Assembly: GCA_900112325.1 (NCBI GenBank)
Contig: FOLJ01000022.1
Location: forward strand, 53,949-117,948
Direction of reading: 5' to 3'
Length of the DNA stretch: 64,000 nt
Source of the DNA: Micromonospora sediminimaris
Lineage (GTDB): Bacteria; Actinomycetota; Actinomycetes; Mycobacteriales; Micromonosporaceae
The stretch's first letter is position 1. Each line of letters starts with the position of its first letter. The position numbers were made by a program, and so were the translations under genes. Below the pieces are notes generated by a model that was not told where the DNA came from, made no database searches, and worked only from the letters and a program-made list of their open reading frames with translations. This document shows, in pieces, positions 8,458 through 17,158 of this stretch.

Positions 8458-9222
8458 GTGAACGCCGCGAGAACAGGAAACGATGCCGGCATGGTCGGAA
8501 TGGTGCTGGCAGCTGGCGCTGGTCGCCGGCTGCGCCCGTACACCGACACGCTGCCCAAGGCGCTGGTGCCGGTGGATGGCGAGATCACCATCCTCGACAT
8601 CGCATTGCGCAACCTGGCCGAGGTGGGGCTCACCGAGGTCGTGGTGGTGGTCGGCTACGCCGCCGATGCCGTCCGCGAACGCCAGGCCGAGTTGGAGCGC
8701 CGGTACGGCGTCACGATCACCCTGGTGCCCAACGACAAGGCCGAGGAGTGGAACAACGCGTACTCCCTCTGGCTGGCGCGTGACTGGTTCTCCCGGGGGG
8801 TTCTGCTGGTCAACGGCGACACCGTGCACCCGGTGAGCATCGAGAAGACCCTGCTGGCCGAGCGGGGGCCGGGCGTGCTGCTCGCGGTCGACACCCTCAA
8901 GCCGCTGGCCGAGGAGGAGATGAAGACCACCTTCGACGCCGCCGGCCAGCTCACCCGGATCACCAAGCTGATGGACCCGGGCGAGGCGTACGGCGAGTAC
9001 ATCGGGGCCACTCTGATCGAGCCGCAGGTGGCCGAGGCGCTCGCCGACGCCCTGGAGGCGACCTGGCGGCGCGACCCGAACCTGTACTACGAGGACGGGT
9101 ACCAGGAGTTCGCCGACCGTGGCGGTGAGGTCCGGGCCGCGCCGATCGGCGACGTGGCGTGGGTCGAGGTCGACAACCACGCCGACCTGACCCGGGCGCG
9201 GGAGATCGCGTGCCGCTACTAG
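8458..9222 (+). CDS. Sugar/polyol-phosphate nucleotidyltransferase
   Basis: A 254-residue nucleotidyltransferase of the GT-A-like NTP_transferase fold. The nucleotide-binding signature LAAGAGRRLRPYTDTLPKAL (about 17-36) is complete, with the metal Asp in LLVNGDTVHP and the C-terminal WVEVDNHADL typical of phosphocholine, inositol-1-phosphate or glycerol-phosphate cytidylyltransferase-like enzymes. It is likely to make an NDP-activated polyol or amino-alcohol for the CDP-alcohol phosphotransferase two genes downstream. The GTG 8458 start follows TATCCT (8446-8451) by 6 bases, a leaderless signature. Its last 13 bases overlap the next gene. Confidence 0.85.
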   Translation: MNAARTGNDAGMVGMVLAAGAGRRLRPYTDTLPKALVPVDGEITILDIALRNLAEVGLTEVVVVVGYAADAVRERQAELERRYGVTITLVPNDKAEEWNNAYSLWLARDWFSRGVLLVNGDTVHPVSIEKTLLAERGPGVLLAVDTLKPLAEEEMKTTFDAAGQLTRITKLMDPGEAYGEYIGATLIEPQVAEALADALEATWRRDPNLYYEDGYQEFADRGGEVRAAPIGDVAWVEVDNHADLTRAREIACRY

Positions 9223-10277
9223 CCCGTACCGTCGCGACGCCGCTGTCGATCGAGGTCCGCCGGGGCGCGGTGGCCGACCTCGGCTCGCTGCTGGCCGACC
9301 GCCGGATCTCCAGCGGCGGCGACGTCGCGGTGGTGGTCGGCCCGGGTCAGGGCGAGAAGATCGTCGAGCTGTGCCGGCCCTCGCTCGGGTCGGCCGACGT
9401 GTTCACGGTCGCCGGTGGCAGCGTCGACTCCGCAATCGAACTCGGCGACCAGCTACGCCGCCGCAGCTACGACGCCGTCGTCGGGATCGGCGGCGGGAAG
9501 ACCATCGACACCGCCAAGTACGCCGCCACCCGCTACGGCATCCCGATGGTCACCGTGGCGACAAGCCTCGCCAACGACGGGATCGCCTCTCCGGTGGCGT
9601 CGCTGGCCCATGAGGGCGGCAAGGGTTCGTACGGGGTGCACATCCCGATCGCCGTGCTTGTCGATCTCGACTTCGTGGAGAACGGGCCGGACCGGCAGAC
9701 CCAGGCCGGCATCGGCGACGCGGTGAGCAATCTCAGCGCCTGCGCGGACTGGGAGCTGGCCCACCAGGTGCGCGGTGAGCCGATCGACGGGCTGGCCGTG
9801 ACGCTGGCCCGCACCGGGGCGGAGGCCCTGGTCAACCATCCCGGCAAGATCACCGATGACGGGTTCCTCACCACGCTGGCCGAGGCGCTGATCCTGGGCG
9901 GCATCTCGATGTCGATCTGCGGTTCCAGCCGGCCGGCCAGCGGCGGTGACCACGAGATCTCGCACGCCATCGACCATCTCTTCCCGAGCACCGCCTCGCA
10001 CGGGGAGCAGGCCGGGCTCGGCGCGTTGTTCTGCACCTTCCTCCGGGGCGACCTGGAACGGTTCGGTCAGCTCGCCCGCTGCCTGCACCGGCACGGGCTG
10101 TCCACCCGACCCGCCGACCTCGGGCTCACCGACGAGCAGTTCGTCGAGGCGGTGGCCTTCGCCCCGCACACCCGGCCCGACCGTTACACGATCCTCGAAC
10201 ACCTGGCGCTGTCCGCCGACGACCTTCGTACCCGGCTGGGAGACTACGTTGACGCCCTCCGTGAGCACCTTGGCTGA
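9210..10277 (+). CDS. Glycerol-1-phosphate dehydrogenase-like enzyme (AraM/EgsA, iron-containing ADH family)
   Basis: A 355-residue protein of the glycerol dehydrogenase/dehydroquinate-synthase-like fold. The NAD-binding GIGGGKTIDTAKYAA motif lies at about 92-106. Metal ligands are visible as Asp in GIGDAVSNL, His in SGGDHEISHAIDH, and His in TASHGEQAG, the pattern of sn-glycerol-1-phosphate dehydrogenases (DHAP to G1P) rather than of simple alcohol dehydrogenases. The position between a nucleotidyltransferase and a CDP-alcohol phosphotransferase supports a polyol-phosphate role. GTG 9210 overlaps the upstream gene by 13 bases. Confidence 0.82.
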   Translation: MPLLARTVATPLSIEVRRGAVADLGSLLADRRISSGGDVAVVVGPGQGEKIVELCRPSLGSADVFTVAGGSVDSAIELGDQLRRRSYDAVVGIGGGKTIDTAKYAATRYGIPMVTVATSLANDGIASPVASLAHEGGKGSYGVHIPIAVLVDLDFVENGPDRQTQAGIGDAVSNLSACADWELAHQVRGEPIDGLAVTLARTGAEALVNHPGKITDDGFLTTLAEALILGGISMSICGSSRPASGGDHEISHAIDHLFPSTASHGEQAGLGALFCTFLRGDLERFGQLARCLHRHGLSTRPADLGLTDEQFVEAVAFAPHTRPDRYTILEHLALSADDLRTRLGDYVDALREHLG

Positions 10278-10977
10278 GCCGTCCCACCCCACGGTCGCCG
10301 ACTTCCACCGGGTGAACCGGGGCGGTGGCCTGTTCAGCGAGTCGGTCAGCCAGTGGATCGGCGCGGTCTTCGCGCTTGTCGCCCAGCGTCTCGGGCTCCG
10401 GCCGACCGCGCTGACCATCACCAACCTGCTGCTCGGGCTGGCCACCTCGGTCACCGTGGTCGCCCTCGCCGGCCCGGTCGCCGCCGGGGACGTGCCGGCT
10501 CCGGTGGTCGGGCTGGTCGCGCTCGTCGGCTGGCAGATCGCGTACGCCCTGGACTGCGCCGACGGTCAGTTGGCCCGGGTGACCGGGCAGGGCAGCTCGG
10601 CGGGTGCCCGGGTCGACGTGCTCTGTGACGTGGCCGCCCAGATCGCCCTGGTCGCCGCCCTGTCCGCCACCGCTGTGGCGCAGCAGCCGGCAACGCCGAC
10701 CTGGCTGGTCGCGGCCTTCGCCGGCACCTGGATGGTCAACCTGGTCACCTCGGTGATGCAGTCCGGCCCGAACGCGGCAAGCATGGTCACCAGCACCAGC
10801 CTGCCGGTACGCCTGGTGAAGCTGGTCCGCGACTACGGCGCGGTCATCTTCGTGGCCGCCCTGGTGCTGGCCCTGGCTCCGGCGCTCACCCTCTGGGTCA
10901 TGATCGCCTTCACCGCCGTCAACGGCGGCTTCCTGCTGGCCAGCATCGCCTTCTCCGCCCGCGCCAGCCTCCGCTGA
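10261..10977 (+). CDS. CDP-alcohol phosphatidyltransferase-family membrane enzyme
   Basis: A 238-residue integral membrane protein with about six transmembrane helices. The full signature DG-x2-AR-x8-G-x3-D-x3-D is present (CADGQLARVTGQGSSAGARV, then DVLCD), containing the metal-binding and catalytic Asp residues. Such enzymes transfer a phosphoryl alcohol from a CDP-alcohol to a hydroxyl acceptor, giving phospholipids or polyol-phosphate polymers. The acceptor is unknown. GTG 10261 overlaps the upstream gene by 17 bases. TTG 10249, with GGGAG nearby, is an alternative. It is the last gene of the overlapping trio. Confidence 0.85.
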   Translation: MSTLAEPSHPTVADFHRVNRGGGLFSESVSQWIGAVFALVAQRLGLRPTALTITNLLLGLATSVTVVALAGPVAAGDVPAPVVGLVALVGWQIAYALDCADGQLARVTGQGSSAGARVDVLCDVAAQIALVAALSATAVAQQPATPTWLVAAFAGTWMVNLVTSVMQSGPNAASMVTSTSLPVRLVKLVRDYGAVIFVAALVLALAPALTLWVMIAFTAVNGGFLLASIAFSARASLR

Positions 10978-11007
10978 CCGAGGGTCGCGGCACCCGATCC
11001 GCGAGAC

Positions 11008-11053
11008 GCGGAATGTCGCGGCTTCCCATCGCCGGGAAACCGCGACATCCCGC
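11008..11053. repeat. Imperfect inverted repeat (family A, copy 1); probable bidirectional terminator
   Basis: Arms GCGGAATGTCGCGGCTTCCC (11008-11027) and its near-inverse (11034-11053) differ at two positions and enclose a 6-base loop. It lies between the convergent genes ending at 10977 and 11069. The same sequence with two changes recurs at 21997-22016, so this is a dispersed repeat as well as a likely terminator. Confidence 0.7.
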
Positions 11054-11068
11054 AAACTGTGCCCGCCG

Positions 11069-12373
11069 TCAGCGGCACAGGTCGGCGTAGATGTCGATCA
11101 GGCGTTTGGTCACGGCGTCCGGGTGGAAATTGCGCTCGTAGCGCAGCCGGGCGGTAGCCGAGAGCGCCGAGGCGCCGGCGGCGGCCATCGGCAGGGCGGC
11201 GGCCAGGGCGGCCGGCTCCGGTGGCACGACCCAGCCCGCCTCGCCGGTCACCACACCGGCCGGCACCGCCGATTCGGTGTCACGACCATCGCGGGAGGGA
11301 GCCGATGAGCCGGGCACGGAGCCAGAGACGACGGGGGCGGAGGCTGAGGCGACGGCGGCCGGGCCGGTGCCGGCGGGTTCCCGGGGGGTGTCCGCGCCGA
11401 CCAGGTACGGGATGCCGCCGAGCGCGGTGCCGAGCACCGGCCGACCACTGGCCAGCGCCTCGATGATCACGGTAGGCAGCACGTCGTGCCAGGTGGATGT
11501 CGCCAGCACCACGGCACTGGCGGCCAGCGCCTGCCGGACGCCCGCCCGGTCCAGCGGGCCGAGGTAGGTGACGTCGGAGCGCTCTGCCGCCACCGCTTCG
11601 ACGAGTGGACGCAACTCACCGTCACCGGCGATCCGCAGCGGCCCGAGCATGCCGTCGGGGTGCCGACGCCAGGCCTCCACGAGCAGGTCGAGACCCTTCT
11701 CGGGAGAGAGCCGGCCGAGGAACAGGAAACCCTGGCCGAGCGGTGCGGGCGTGCCCGGGTCGGGAATCCCGTTCGGTTTCACGACGATCCGCGAATCGGG
11801 GATGCCGTAGTCCCGCAGGTGATCGGCGACCGCCGTGGTCAGGGCGATGAACCGGTCCACCGACTTCCAGGTGCCCCGGTGCACGGCCAGGGTGGTGGCC
11901 ATCAGCGCGCTCTGCGCCCGGGACCCCCGGTAGCAGCGGTGCACCACCGCCGGCACGCCCAGGGCCCGGCCCCGGCAGTCCTGACAGATCACGCCGTCCC
12001 GGAAGTACAGCCCCGAGGAGCAGACCTGCCGGTAGTTGTGCACCGTCTGCACCACCGGCACCCCGTGCCGGTGCGCGGTCCGCACCACCCAGGGCGACAG
12101 CAGCGGGTACGGGTTGTGCAGGTGGAGCACGTCCGGTCGGTGCTCGGTGAGCAGCCGACCCAGTTCCTGCTGGGCGCGGGGCGCGTAGATCGGGGAGATC
12201 GGGAGCAGCGCCTTCGCCGTCTTCGGCATCGCCGGGATCTCGTCGGAACTGCGCAGGAACGGCAGCACCTCCACCCCGGCGGCGGCGAGTTGGGTGATCT
12301 CGGCGTCGACGATGGTGTTCTCACCGGAGGGCTGAGCTTCCCGGTACCGGTTGTGCGCCACCACGATTCTCAC
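11069..12373 (-). CDS. Family 4 glycosyltransferase (GT-B) with internal low-complexity insert
   Basis: A 434-residue GT-B glycosyltransferase. The N-terminal acceptor domain (about 1-185) opens with MRIVVAHNRYREAQPSGEN and contains DVLHLHNPYPLLSP. The donor domain holds FLGRLSPEKGLDLLVEAW and the retaining-GT motif PTVIIEALASGRPVLG. Between residues about 335 and 385 there is a Ser/Ala/Pro/Gly-rich insert that interrupts the donor domain before GEAGWVVPPEP, unusual for the family. The likely role is to build an envelope or capsular glycan. A cysteine-rich patch (CSSG, CQDC, HRCYRG) is typical of one subgroup. Confidence 0.85.
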   Translation of the reverse strand: MRIVVAHNRYREAQPSGENTIVDAEITQLAAAGVEVLPFLRSSDEIPAMPKTAKALLPISPIYAPRAQQELGRLLTEHRPDVLHLHNPYPLLSPWVVRTAHRHGVPVVQTVHNYRQVCSSGLYFRDGVICQDCRGRALGVPAVVHRCYRGSRAQSALMATTLAVHRGTWKSVDRFIALTTAVADHLRDYGIPDSRIVVKPNGIPDPGTPAPLGQGFLFLGRLSPEKGLDLLVEAWRRHPDGMLGPLRIAGDGELRPLVEAVAAERSDVTYLGPLDRAGVRQALAASAVVLATSTWHDVLPTVIIEALASGRPVLGTALGGIPYLVGADTPREPAGTGPAAVASASAPVVSGSVPGSSAPSRDGRDTESAVPAGVVTGEAGWVVPPEPAALAAALPMAAAGASALSATARLRYERNFHPDAVTKRLIDIYADLCR

Positions 12374-12397
12374 GGGAAAGAAGGCTACCGTTGGACG

Positions 12398-13258
12398 ATG
12401 CCCGAACTACCGGAGGTGGAGGCGCTCGCCGGTTACCTGCGACAGCGCGCGGTGGGCCGGCGGGTCGACCGCCTGGAGGTCGCCGCGATCAGCGCCCTGA
12501 AGACGTACGACCCGCCGCCGACCGCCGTCGCGGGCCGGGCGGTGACCGACGCGCGACGGTACGGCAAGTTCCTCGACGTGGTCTTCGACGGCGGGCTGCA
12601 CCTGGTGGTCCACCTGGCCCGCGCCGGCTGGCTGCACTATCGGGAGGCGTTCGCCTCGGCCGTTCCGTTGCGACCCGGCAAGGGGCCGATCGCGATCCGG
12701 GTACGCCTCGACGACGGCTCCGGCTTCGACCTGACCGAGGCCGGTACGCAGAAGAAACTCGCCGCCTACCTGGTGACGGATCCACAGGCGGTGCCCGGGG
12801 TGGCCAAGCTCGGGCCGGACGCGCTCTCGGCCGACCTCGCCACCTTCGCCGGTGCGCTGCGTGGCCGCCGGGGCCAGGTCAAGGGGGTCCTCACCGACCA
12901 AGCGGTGCTCGGCGGGGTCGGCAACGCGTACTCCGACGAGATCCTGCACGCCGCGAAGCTGTCGCCGTTCGCGTTGACCGACCGGCTGACCGACGACCAG
13001 ATGGCGACCCTGCACGCGGCGACCCGCCGGGTGCTCGGCGACGCGGTGACCCGGTCGCTGGGGCAGCGGGCCGCGGAGTTGAAGGGCGAGAAGCGGTCCG
13101 GCCTCAAGGTACACGCCCGCACCGGGCTGCCCTGTCCGGTCTGCGGAGACACCGTCCGGGAGGTCTCGTTCGCCGACTCCAGCCTCCAGTACTGCCCGAC
13201 CTGCCAGACCGGCGGCAAGCCCCTTGCTGACCGAAGGTTGTCCCGACTTGTACGGTGA
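12398..13258 (+). CDS. Fpg/Nei-family DNA glycosylase
   Basis: A 286-residue formamidopyrimidine-DNA glycosylase-family protein. The catalytic N-terminus PELPEVEAL follows removal of Met (Pro1, Glu2). The helix-two-turn-helix segment is QAVLGGVGNAYSDEIL, and a C-terminal zinc finger CPVC...CPTC (about 247-270) is intact. It excises oxidised bases and nicks by beta/delta elimination. Whether it acts as MutM/Fpg or Nei is not decided by sequence alone. ATG 12398 follows TACCGT (12386-12391) by 6 bases, a leaderless arrangement. It is divergent from the GT4 gene. Confidence 0.9.
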   Translation: MPELPEVEALAGYLRQRAVGRRVDRLEVAAISALKTYDPPPTAVAGRAVTDARRYGKFLDVVFDGGLHLVVHLARAGWLHYREAFASAVPLRPGKGPIAIRVRLDDGSGFDLTEAGTQKKLAAYLVTDPQAVPGVAKLGPDALSADLATFAGALRGRRGQVKGVLTDQAVLGGVGNAYSDEILHAAKLSPFALTDRLTDDQMATLHAATRRVLGDAVTRSLGQRAAELKGEKRSGLKVHARTGLPCPVCGDTVREVSFADSSLQYCPTCQTGGKPLADRRLSRLVR

Positions 13259-13512
13259 GTAATACCACTCGCTGATTACGGAGCGGAATCGGACGCGCGG
13301 TGCGCAACCACCGGTCCGGCGCTCTACCCGGGCCGTCATCCATCGGTATAGTGGCCCGGTCCCCGGCCTAAGAATGGCGTGGGGCCGGCCAGATCCCAGG
13401 CGGTAGGTGGCCGCCGCGCAAAGTCCCTCGGGTCGGCAACGGAACGGAACTCGCGTGGGAAACTGGAACGGTGGGCGACCCGGGCGGTCACGGCGAGTGA
13501 ACGCGGCGGGGC
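13259..13512. other. 254-base intergenic region; possible long leader of the glycosylphosphotransferase gene
   Basis: The region contains TATAGT at 13347-13352, a plausible -10 box, without a convincing -35 box 17 bases upstream. Transcription from it would give a leader of about 155 bases. A short stem CCGGCC/GGCCGG flanks 13372-13392. I could not match the leader to a known riboswitch class. Confidence 0.3.
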
Positions 13513-15096
13513 ATGCGGGAGGACATGAGTGAGGTGACGACCAGCCTCCAGCGCCCGGTGACCAACGAAGGCCGGAGCAGACTCGTGCGGCACGTCGACA
13601 GCTTCGAGATCCAGCCGCCGAACCCGCCATCCCCGAACGGTGTACCCCGATCGGCGTGGGCCCGGGCCCGGCGGCGCGTGTCGCGCTGGCACCGGCCCTA
13701 CACGGCGATCCTGCTGCTACTCGACTTCGCCGCGGCGGCCTTCGCCAGCTACACCGCGATCCGCACCTTCGACCAGGCCACCGCAGGTTTCCATCAGGCG
13801 CAGAACGACCCGACCTGGTTCTACACCGTCGCGTTCCTGCTGCTGCCGCTCGGCTGGCTGGTCATCCTCTGGTTCAACGGCGCCTACGACCGACGCTGTC
13901 TCGGGCTCGGGCCGGACGAGTTCAAGCGGGTGATCCGGGCCGGGGTGACCGTCTGCGCGGCGGTGTCGTTCCTCGCCTTCGCCACCAAGACCGACCTGTC
14001 CCGGTTCACCGTCGGCACGGCGTTGCTGCTGGCGTTGCTGCTGATCCTGCTGGGACGGATCCTGACCCGTTTCGTGCTGCACACCGTCCGGCGCAACATC
14101 CAGCAGGCGGCGCACCGGATGGTGCTGGTCGGCACCCTGCCGGAGTGCCTGGAGGTGTACACGGCGGTCACCCGCACCCCGGCCGCCGGGTTGGTTCCGG
14201 TCGCCATCCACATCACCGACGGTTACGCGGCGGCCAAGGGCGTGCAGACCCCGGTTCCGGTGTACGCGGGCCGCGACGTGCTGGCCCTCGTACGCGAGGT
14301 CGGCGCGGACACCATCGCGGTCTGCGGCTCGGCCAGCGCTGAGCCCGGTGAGCTACGTCGCCTGGCCTGGCAGTTGGAGGGCTCCGGCGTCGATCTGGTG
14401 GTGGCGCCGCAACTGACCGACATCGCCGGCCCCCGGGTGCACATCCGCCCGATCGAGGGCCTGCCGCTGCTGCACGTCGAGGAACCCACTCTGTCCGGGC
14501 CGGCGCTGCTGGCCAAGAACATGATGGACCGGGTGGCCGCCGGGCTCGGGCTGCTCGCGCTGATCCCGGTCTTCGTCGCCATCGCCATCGCCATCCGGAT
14601 CTCCGATCCGGGTCCGGTCTTCTTCCGCCAACCCCGGGTGGGGCACGAGGGGCGCACGTTCCGGGTGTGGAAGTTCCGGACCATGTACGTCGACGCTGAG
14701 GACCGGCTGGCCAGCCTGGTCGACCAGAACGAGACCGACGGCATGCTGTTCAAGATGAAGCAGGATCCCCGGGTCTTCCCGGTGGGCCGCTTCCTGCGCG
14801 CCTCGTCGCTGGACGAACTGCCGCAGCTGATCAACGTGCTCAAGGGTGAGATGTCGCTGGTCGGGCCGCGTCCGCTGCCCGCCGACGATGGCGACTTCCT
14901 GGGTGATGTGCGACGCCGGCTGCTGGTCCGCCCGGGTATGACCGGGTTGTGGCAGGTGTCCGGCCGCTCCGATCTCTCCTGGGACGAGGCCGTCCGGTTG
15001 GACCTGTACTACGTCGACAACTGGTCGCTGGCGTACGACCTGAGCATCCTGTGGCGCACGGTCGGCGTGGTGGTGGCGCGCAAGGGCGCATACTGA
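13513..15096 (+). CDS. Polyprenyl-phosphate glycosylphosphotransferase (WcaJ/CpsE type)
   Basis: A 527-residue membrane enzyme that starts glycan assembly by moving sugar-1-phosphate from a UDP-sugar to undecaprenyl phosphate. Four N-terminal helices (about 60-185) and a CoA-binding-like domain (about 195-310) precede a re-entrant helix (about 338-360) and the catalytic bacterial-sugar-transferase domain. That domain has DPGPVFFRQPRVGHEGRTF, WKFRTMYVDAE, SSLDELPQLINVLKGEMSLV, GPRPLP and PGMTGLWQVSGRSDLSWDE. ATG 13513 was used; ATG 13525 is in frame but GGGAGG would be only 2 bases before it. A leader of over 150 bases may precede it (possible -10 TATAGT at 13347). Confidence 0.92.
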   Translation: MREDMSEVTTSLQRPVTNEGRSRLVRHVDSFEIQPPNPPSPNGVPRSAWARARRRVSRWHRPYTAILLLLDFAAAAFASYTAIRTFDQATAGFHQAQNDPTWFYTVAFLLLPLGWLVILWFNGAYDRRCLGLGPDEFKRVIRAGVTVCAAVSFLAFATKTDLSRFTVGTALLLALLLILLGRILTRFVLHTVRRNIQQAAHRMVLVGTLPECLEVYTAVTRTPAAGLVPVAIHITDGYAAAKGVQTPVPVYAGRDVLALVREVGADTIAVCGSASAEPGELRRLAWQLEGSGVDLVVAPQLTDIAGPRVHIRPIEGLPLLHVEEPTLSGPALLAKNMMDRVAAGLGLLALIPVFVAIAIAIRISDPGPVFFRQPRVGHEGRTFRVWKFRTMYVDAEDRLASLVDQNETDGMLFKMKQDPRVFPVGRFLRASSLDELPQLINVLKGEMSLVGPRPLPADDGDFLGDVRRRLLVRPGMTGLWQVSGRSDLSWDEAVRLDLYYVDNWSLAYDLSILWRTVGVVVARKGAY

Positions 15097-15146
15097 CCGG
15101 TGCCCACCCCTTTCCCGCAGCGTCCGCAACCAGCAGGATCGTCGAC

Positions 15147-16373
15147 GTGGGTGGCAACATCTCCGCCGTGATCGGCGTCTTCTCTCTGGTCAGTGTGCTG
15201 GCCGGGGCGCTGTTCGCGGTCGGCCGGCTACGCGGGCGGCGCGGCATCGCCACGCCCGGACAACGGGCCACCTACGAGGTACTGCACACCGCCGGGCTGG
15301 CGGCCGAACCGCTGCGGGCTGGGCTGAACCCGGCCGGCGCGGCAAAGGCCGCCCGCCACCTGCGCACCCTGGTCGGCGCGGAAGGGCTGGCGTTGACCGA
15401 CACCGACGACCTGCTCGCGCTCGACGGACGCGGCGCACACCACCGGGACCAGCTGCGGACCGCCGCCCGGCGGGTGATCGCATCCGAGCGTTCCACCGTG
15501 CTGGGCGAGGCGGAGCTGACCTGCGACCGGATCGACTGCCCGGTCCGGGGCGCGGTGGTGGCCCCGCTCGGTGGGGCGTCCGGCCGGATCACCGGCGCGC
15601 TTGTCGCCGTCACCGACGGCGCTCCGGCACCCGGTCTGGTCCAGGCCACCCTGGAGACCGCCCACTGGGCCGGCAGCCAACTGGCCCTGGCGGAGCTGGA
15701 CTCGTCCCGGGAGCGGTTGGCCCGGGCCGAGGTACGCGCCCTGCGCGCCCAGATCAGCCCGCACTTCATCTACAACGCGCTGACCGCGATCGGTTCCTTC
15801 GTCCGCACCGATCCGGAACGGGCCCGGGAGCTGATCCTGGAGTTCGCCGAGTTCACCCGGTACTCGTTCCGGGCGCACGGCGAGTTCACCACGCTGGCTG
15901 AGGAGCTGCGCTCGATCGACCGCTACCTGACCATCGAGCGGGCCAGGTTCGGCGACCGGCTTCAGGTGCGGCTCCAGATCGCCCCCGAGGTGCTGCCGGT
16001 GACCCTGCCGTTCCTGTGCCTGCAACCACTTGTCGAGAACGCGGTTCGCCACGGGTTGTCGCGCAAGCCGGGCACGGGCATGGTGAGCATCGAGGCTCGG
16101 GATGCGGGCGCTGAATGCCACATAACGGTGGAGGACGACGGAGTGGGGATGGATCCGGCCACGCTGACCGCGGGAATCGCCGAGCTGGCCGGGTCGACCG
16201 GCGACCCGGGGGACGATCCGGGCCAGCACGTCGGGTTGTCGAACGTCGACGAGCGCCTGCGCTCGGTCTTCGGTGACGGTTTCGGCCTGGTCGTCGAGAC
16301 CGGTGTCGGCTCGGGTACGAAGGTGAGCATGCGGGTGCCGAAGTTCCACCCCGGCGTACGGGCGGGTTCGTGA
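15147..16373 (+). CDS. LytS-type sensor histidine kinase
   Basis: A 408-residue kinase with one N-terminal transmembrane helix (about 5-25), a GAF-like sensor region (about 45-180), a short coiled linker (ELDSSRERLARAEVRALRAQ), and a His_kinase domain with phosphoacceptor His206 in QISPHFIYNALTAIG. The C-terminal HATPase domain has N and G boxes (LVENAVRHGL, DDGVGMD, GLSNVDERL). It phosphorylates the LytTR regulator encoded next, whose start overlaps its stop by 4 bases. The linked transporter pair at 17252-19340 suggests control of uptake of a small carboxylate. GTG 15147 was chosen as the start of the membrane anchor. Confidence 0.88.
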   Translation: MGGNISAVIGVFSLVSVLAGALFAVGRLRGRRGIATPGQRATYEVLHTAGLAAEPLRAGLNPAGAAKAARHLRTLVGAEGLALTDTDDLLALDGRGAHHRDQLRTAARRVIASERSTVLGEAELTCDRIDCPVRGAVVAPLGGASGRITGALVAVTDGAPAPGLVQATLETAHWAGSQLALAELDSSRERLARAEVRALRAQISPHFIYNALTAIGSFVRTDPERARELILEFAEFTRYSFRAHGEFTTLAEELRSIDRYLTIERARFGDRLQVRLQIAPEVLPVTLPFLCLQPLVENAVRHGLSRKPGTGMVSIEARDAGAECHITVEDDGVGMDPATLTAGIAELAGSTGDPGDDPGQHVGLSNVDERLRSVFGDGFGLVVETGVGSGTKVSMRVPKFHPGVRAGS

Positions 16374-17149
16374 CCGGCTCCGGCCCGACCGCCGCCACCG
16401 GCTTCCTGCGGGTGCTGGCGGTCGACGACGAGCCACCGGCGCTTGACGAGCTGGCGTACCACCTGCGGGCCGATCCCCGGGTGGCCCGGCTTTACACGGC
16501 CGGCGACGCCACCGAGGCGCTGCGGGTGCTCCGCGACGACGACGTGGACGTGGTCTTCCTGGACATCCGGATGCCCGGCCTGGACGGCATGGAGCTGGCC
16601 CGGGTGCTGCGCCGCTTCGCCCGCCCTCCGGCGATCGTCTTCGTCACCGCGTACGACGACGGCGCCGCGGACGCCTTCGACGTGGGCGCCACCGACTACG
16701 TGCGCAAGCCGGTACGCGCCGAGCGGCTGGCCGAGGCGCTCCGCCGGGTGGTCGGCTCGCGGGTGGTGCCCACCCATCCCGCCGCGCTGGCCCGGGCCGA
16801 GGAGGATCCCACGATCCCGGTCGAACTGGCCGGCACCACCCGGATGCTGCCCCGGTCCGCCGTGCGGTGGGTCGAGGCACAGGGCGACTACGCCCGGCTG
16901 CACACGGCGGACGGGTCACACCTGGTGCGGGTGTCGCTGGCCACGCTCGCCGAACGGTGGGCCGACGCCGGGTTCGTCCGGATCCACCGGTCGTACCTGG
17001 TGCAGCTACGGCTGATCGCCGAACTCCGCCTGGTCAACTCCGGCTACGTGGTGGTCATCGACGGCACCGAGCTGCCGGTGAGCCGCCGGCACACCCGGGA
17101 GCTGAAGGACAAGCTGGTCCGGGCCGCCAAGCAGGAGTGGAGCCGCTGA
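16370..17149 (+). CDS. LytTR-family response regulator
   Basis: A 259-residue response regulator. The receiver domain (about 12-125) has the acidic pair VDDEP, phosphorylation Asp65 in VFLDIRMPG, Thr in FVTAYDD and Lys in VRKP. The C-terminal LytTR DNA-binding domain (about 155-255) has RWVEAQGDYARLHT, the FVRIHRSYLV core and LPVSRRHTREL. LytTR proteins bind pairs of direct repeats. It overlaps the kinase gene by 4 bases, so the two form a two-component pair. The DnaA-box array and the DUF485 gene follow directly. Confidence 0.92.
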   Translation: MTGSGPTAATGFLRVLAVDDEPPALDELAYHLRADPRVARLYTAGDATEALRVLRDDDVDVVFLDIRMPGLDGMELARVLRRFARPPAIVFVTAYDDGAADAFDVGATDYVRKPVRAERLAEALRRVVGSRVVPTHPAALARAEEDPTIPVELAGTTRMLPRSAVRWVEAQGDYARLHTADGSHLVRVSLATLAERWADAGFVRIHRSYLVQLRLIAELRLVNSGYVVVIDGTELPVSRRHTRELKDKLVRAAKQEWSR

Positions 17150-17158
17150 TCGGCGGCG

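Noticed and set aside
9453..10454. Minus-strand frame of 333 codons opposite the dehydrogenase
   Set aside because: The plus strand encodes a complete enzyme with all motifs; the antisense product has low-complexity composition and no start signals.
13353..13512. Possible cyclic-di-GMP or similar riboswitch in the leader of the glycosylphosphotransferase gene
   Set aside because: GCAAAG and GGGTCGGCAAC recall parts of the GEMM motif, but the upstream GGCAAACC partner and the expected paired stems are missing.
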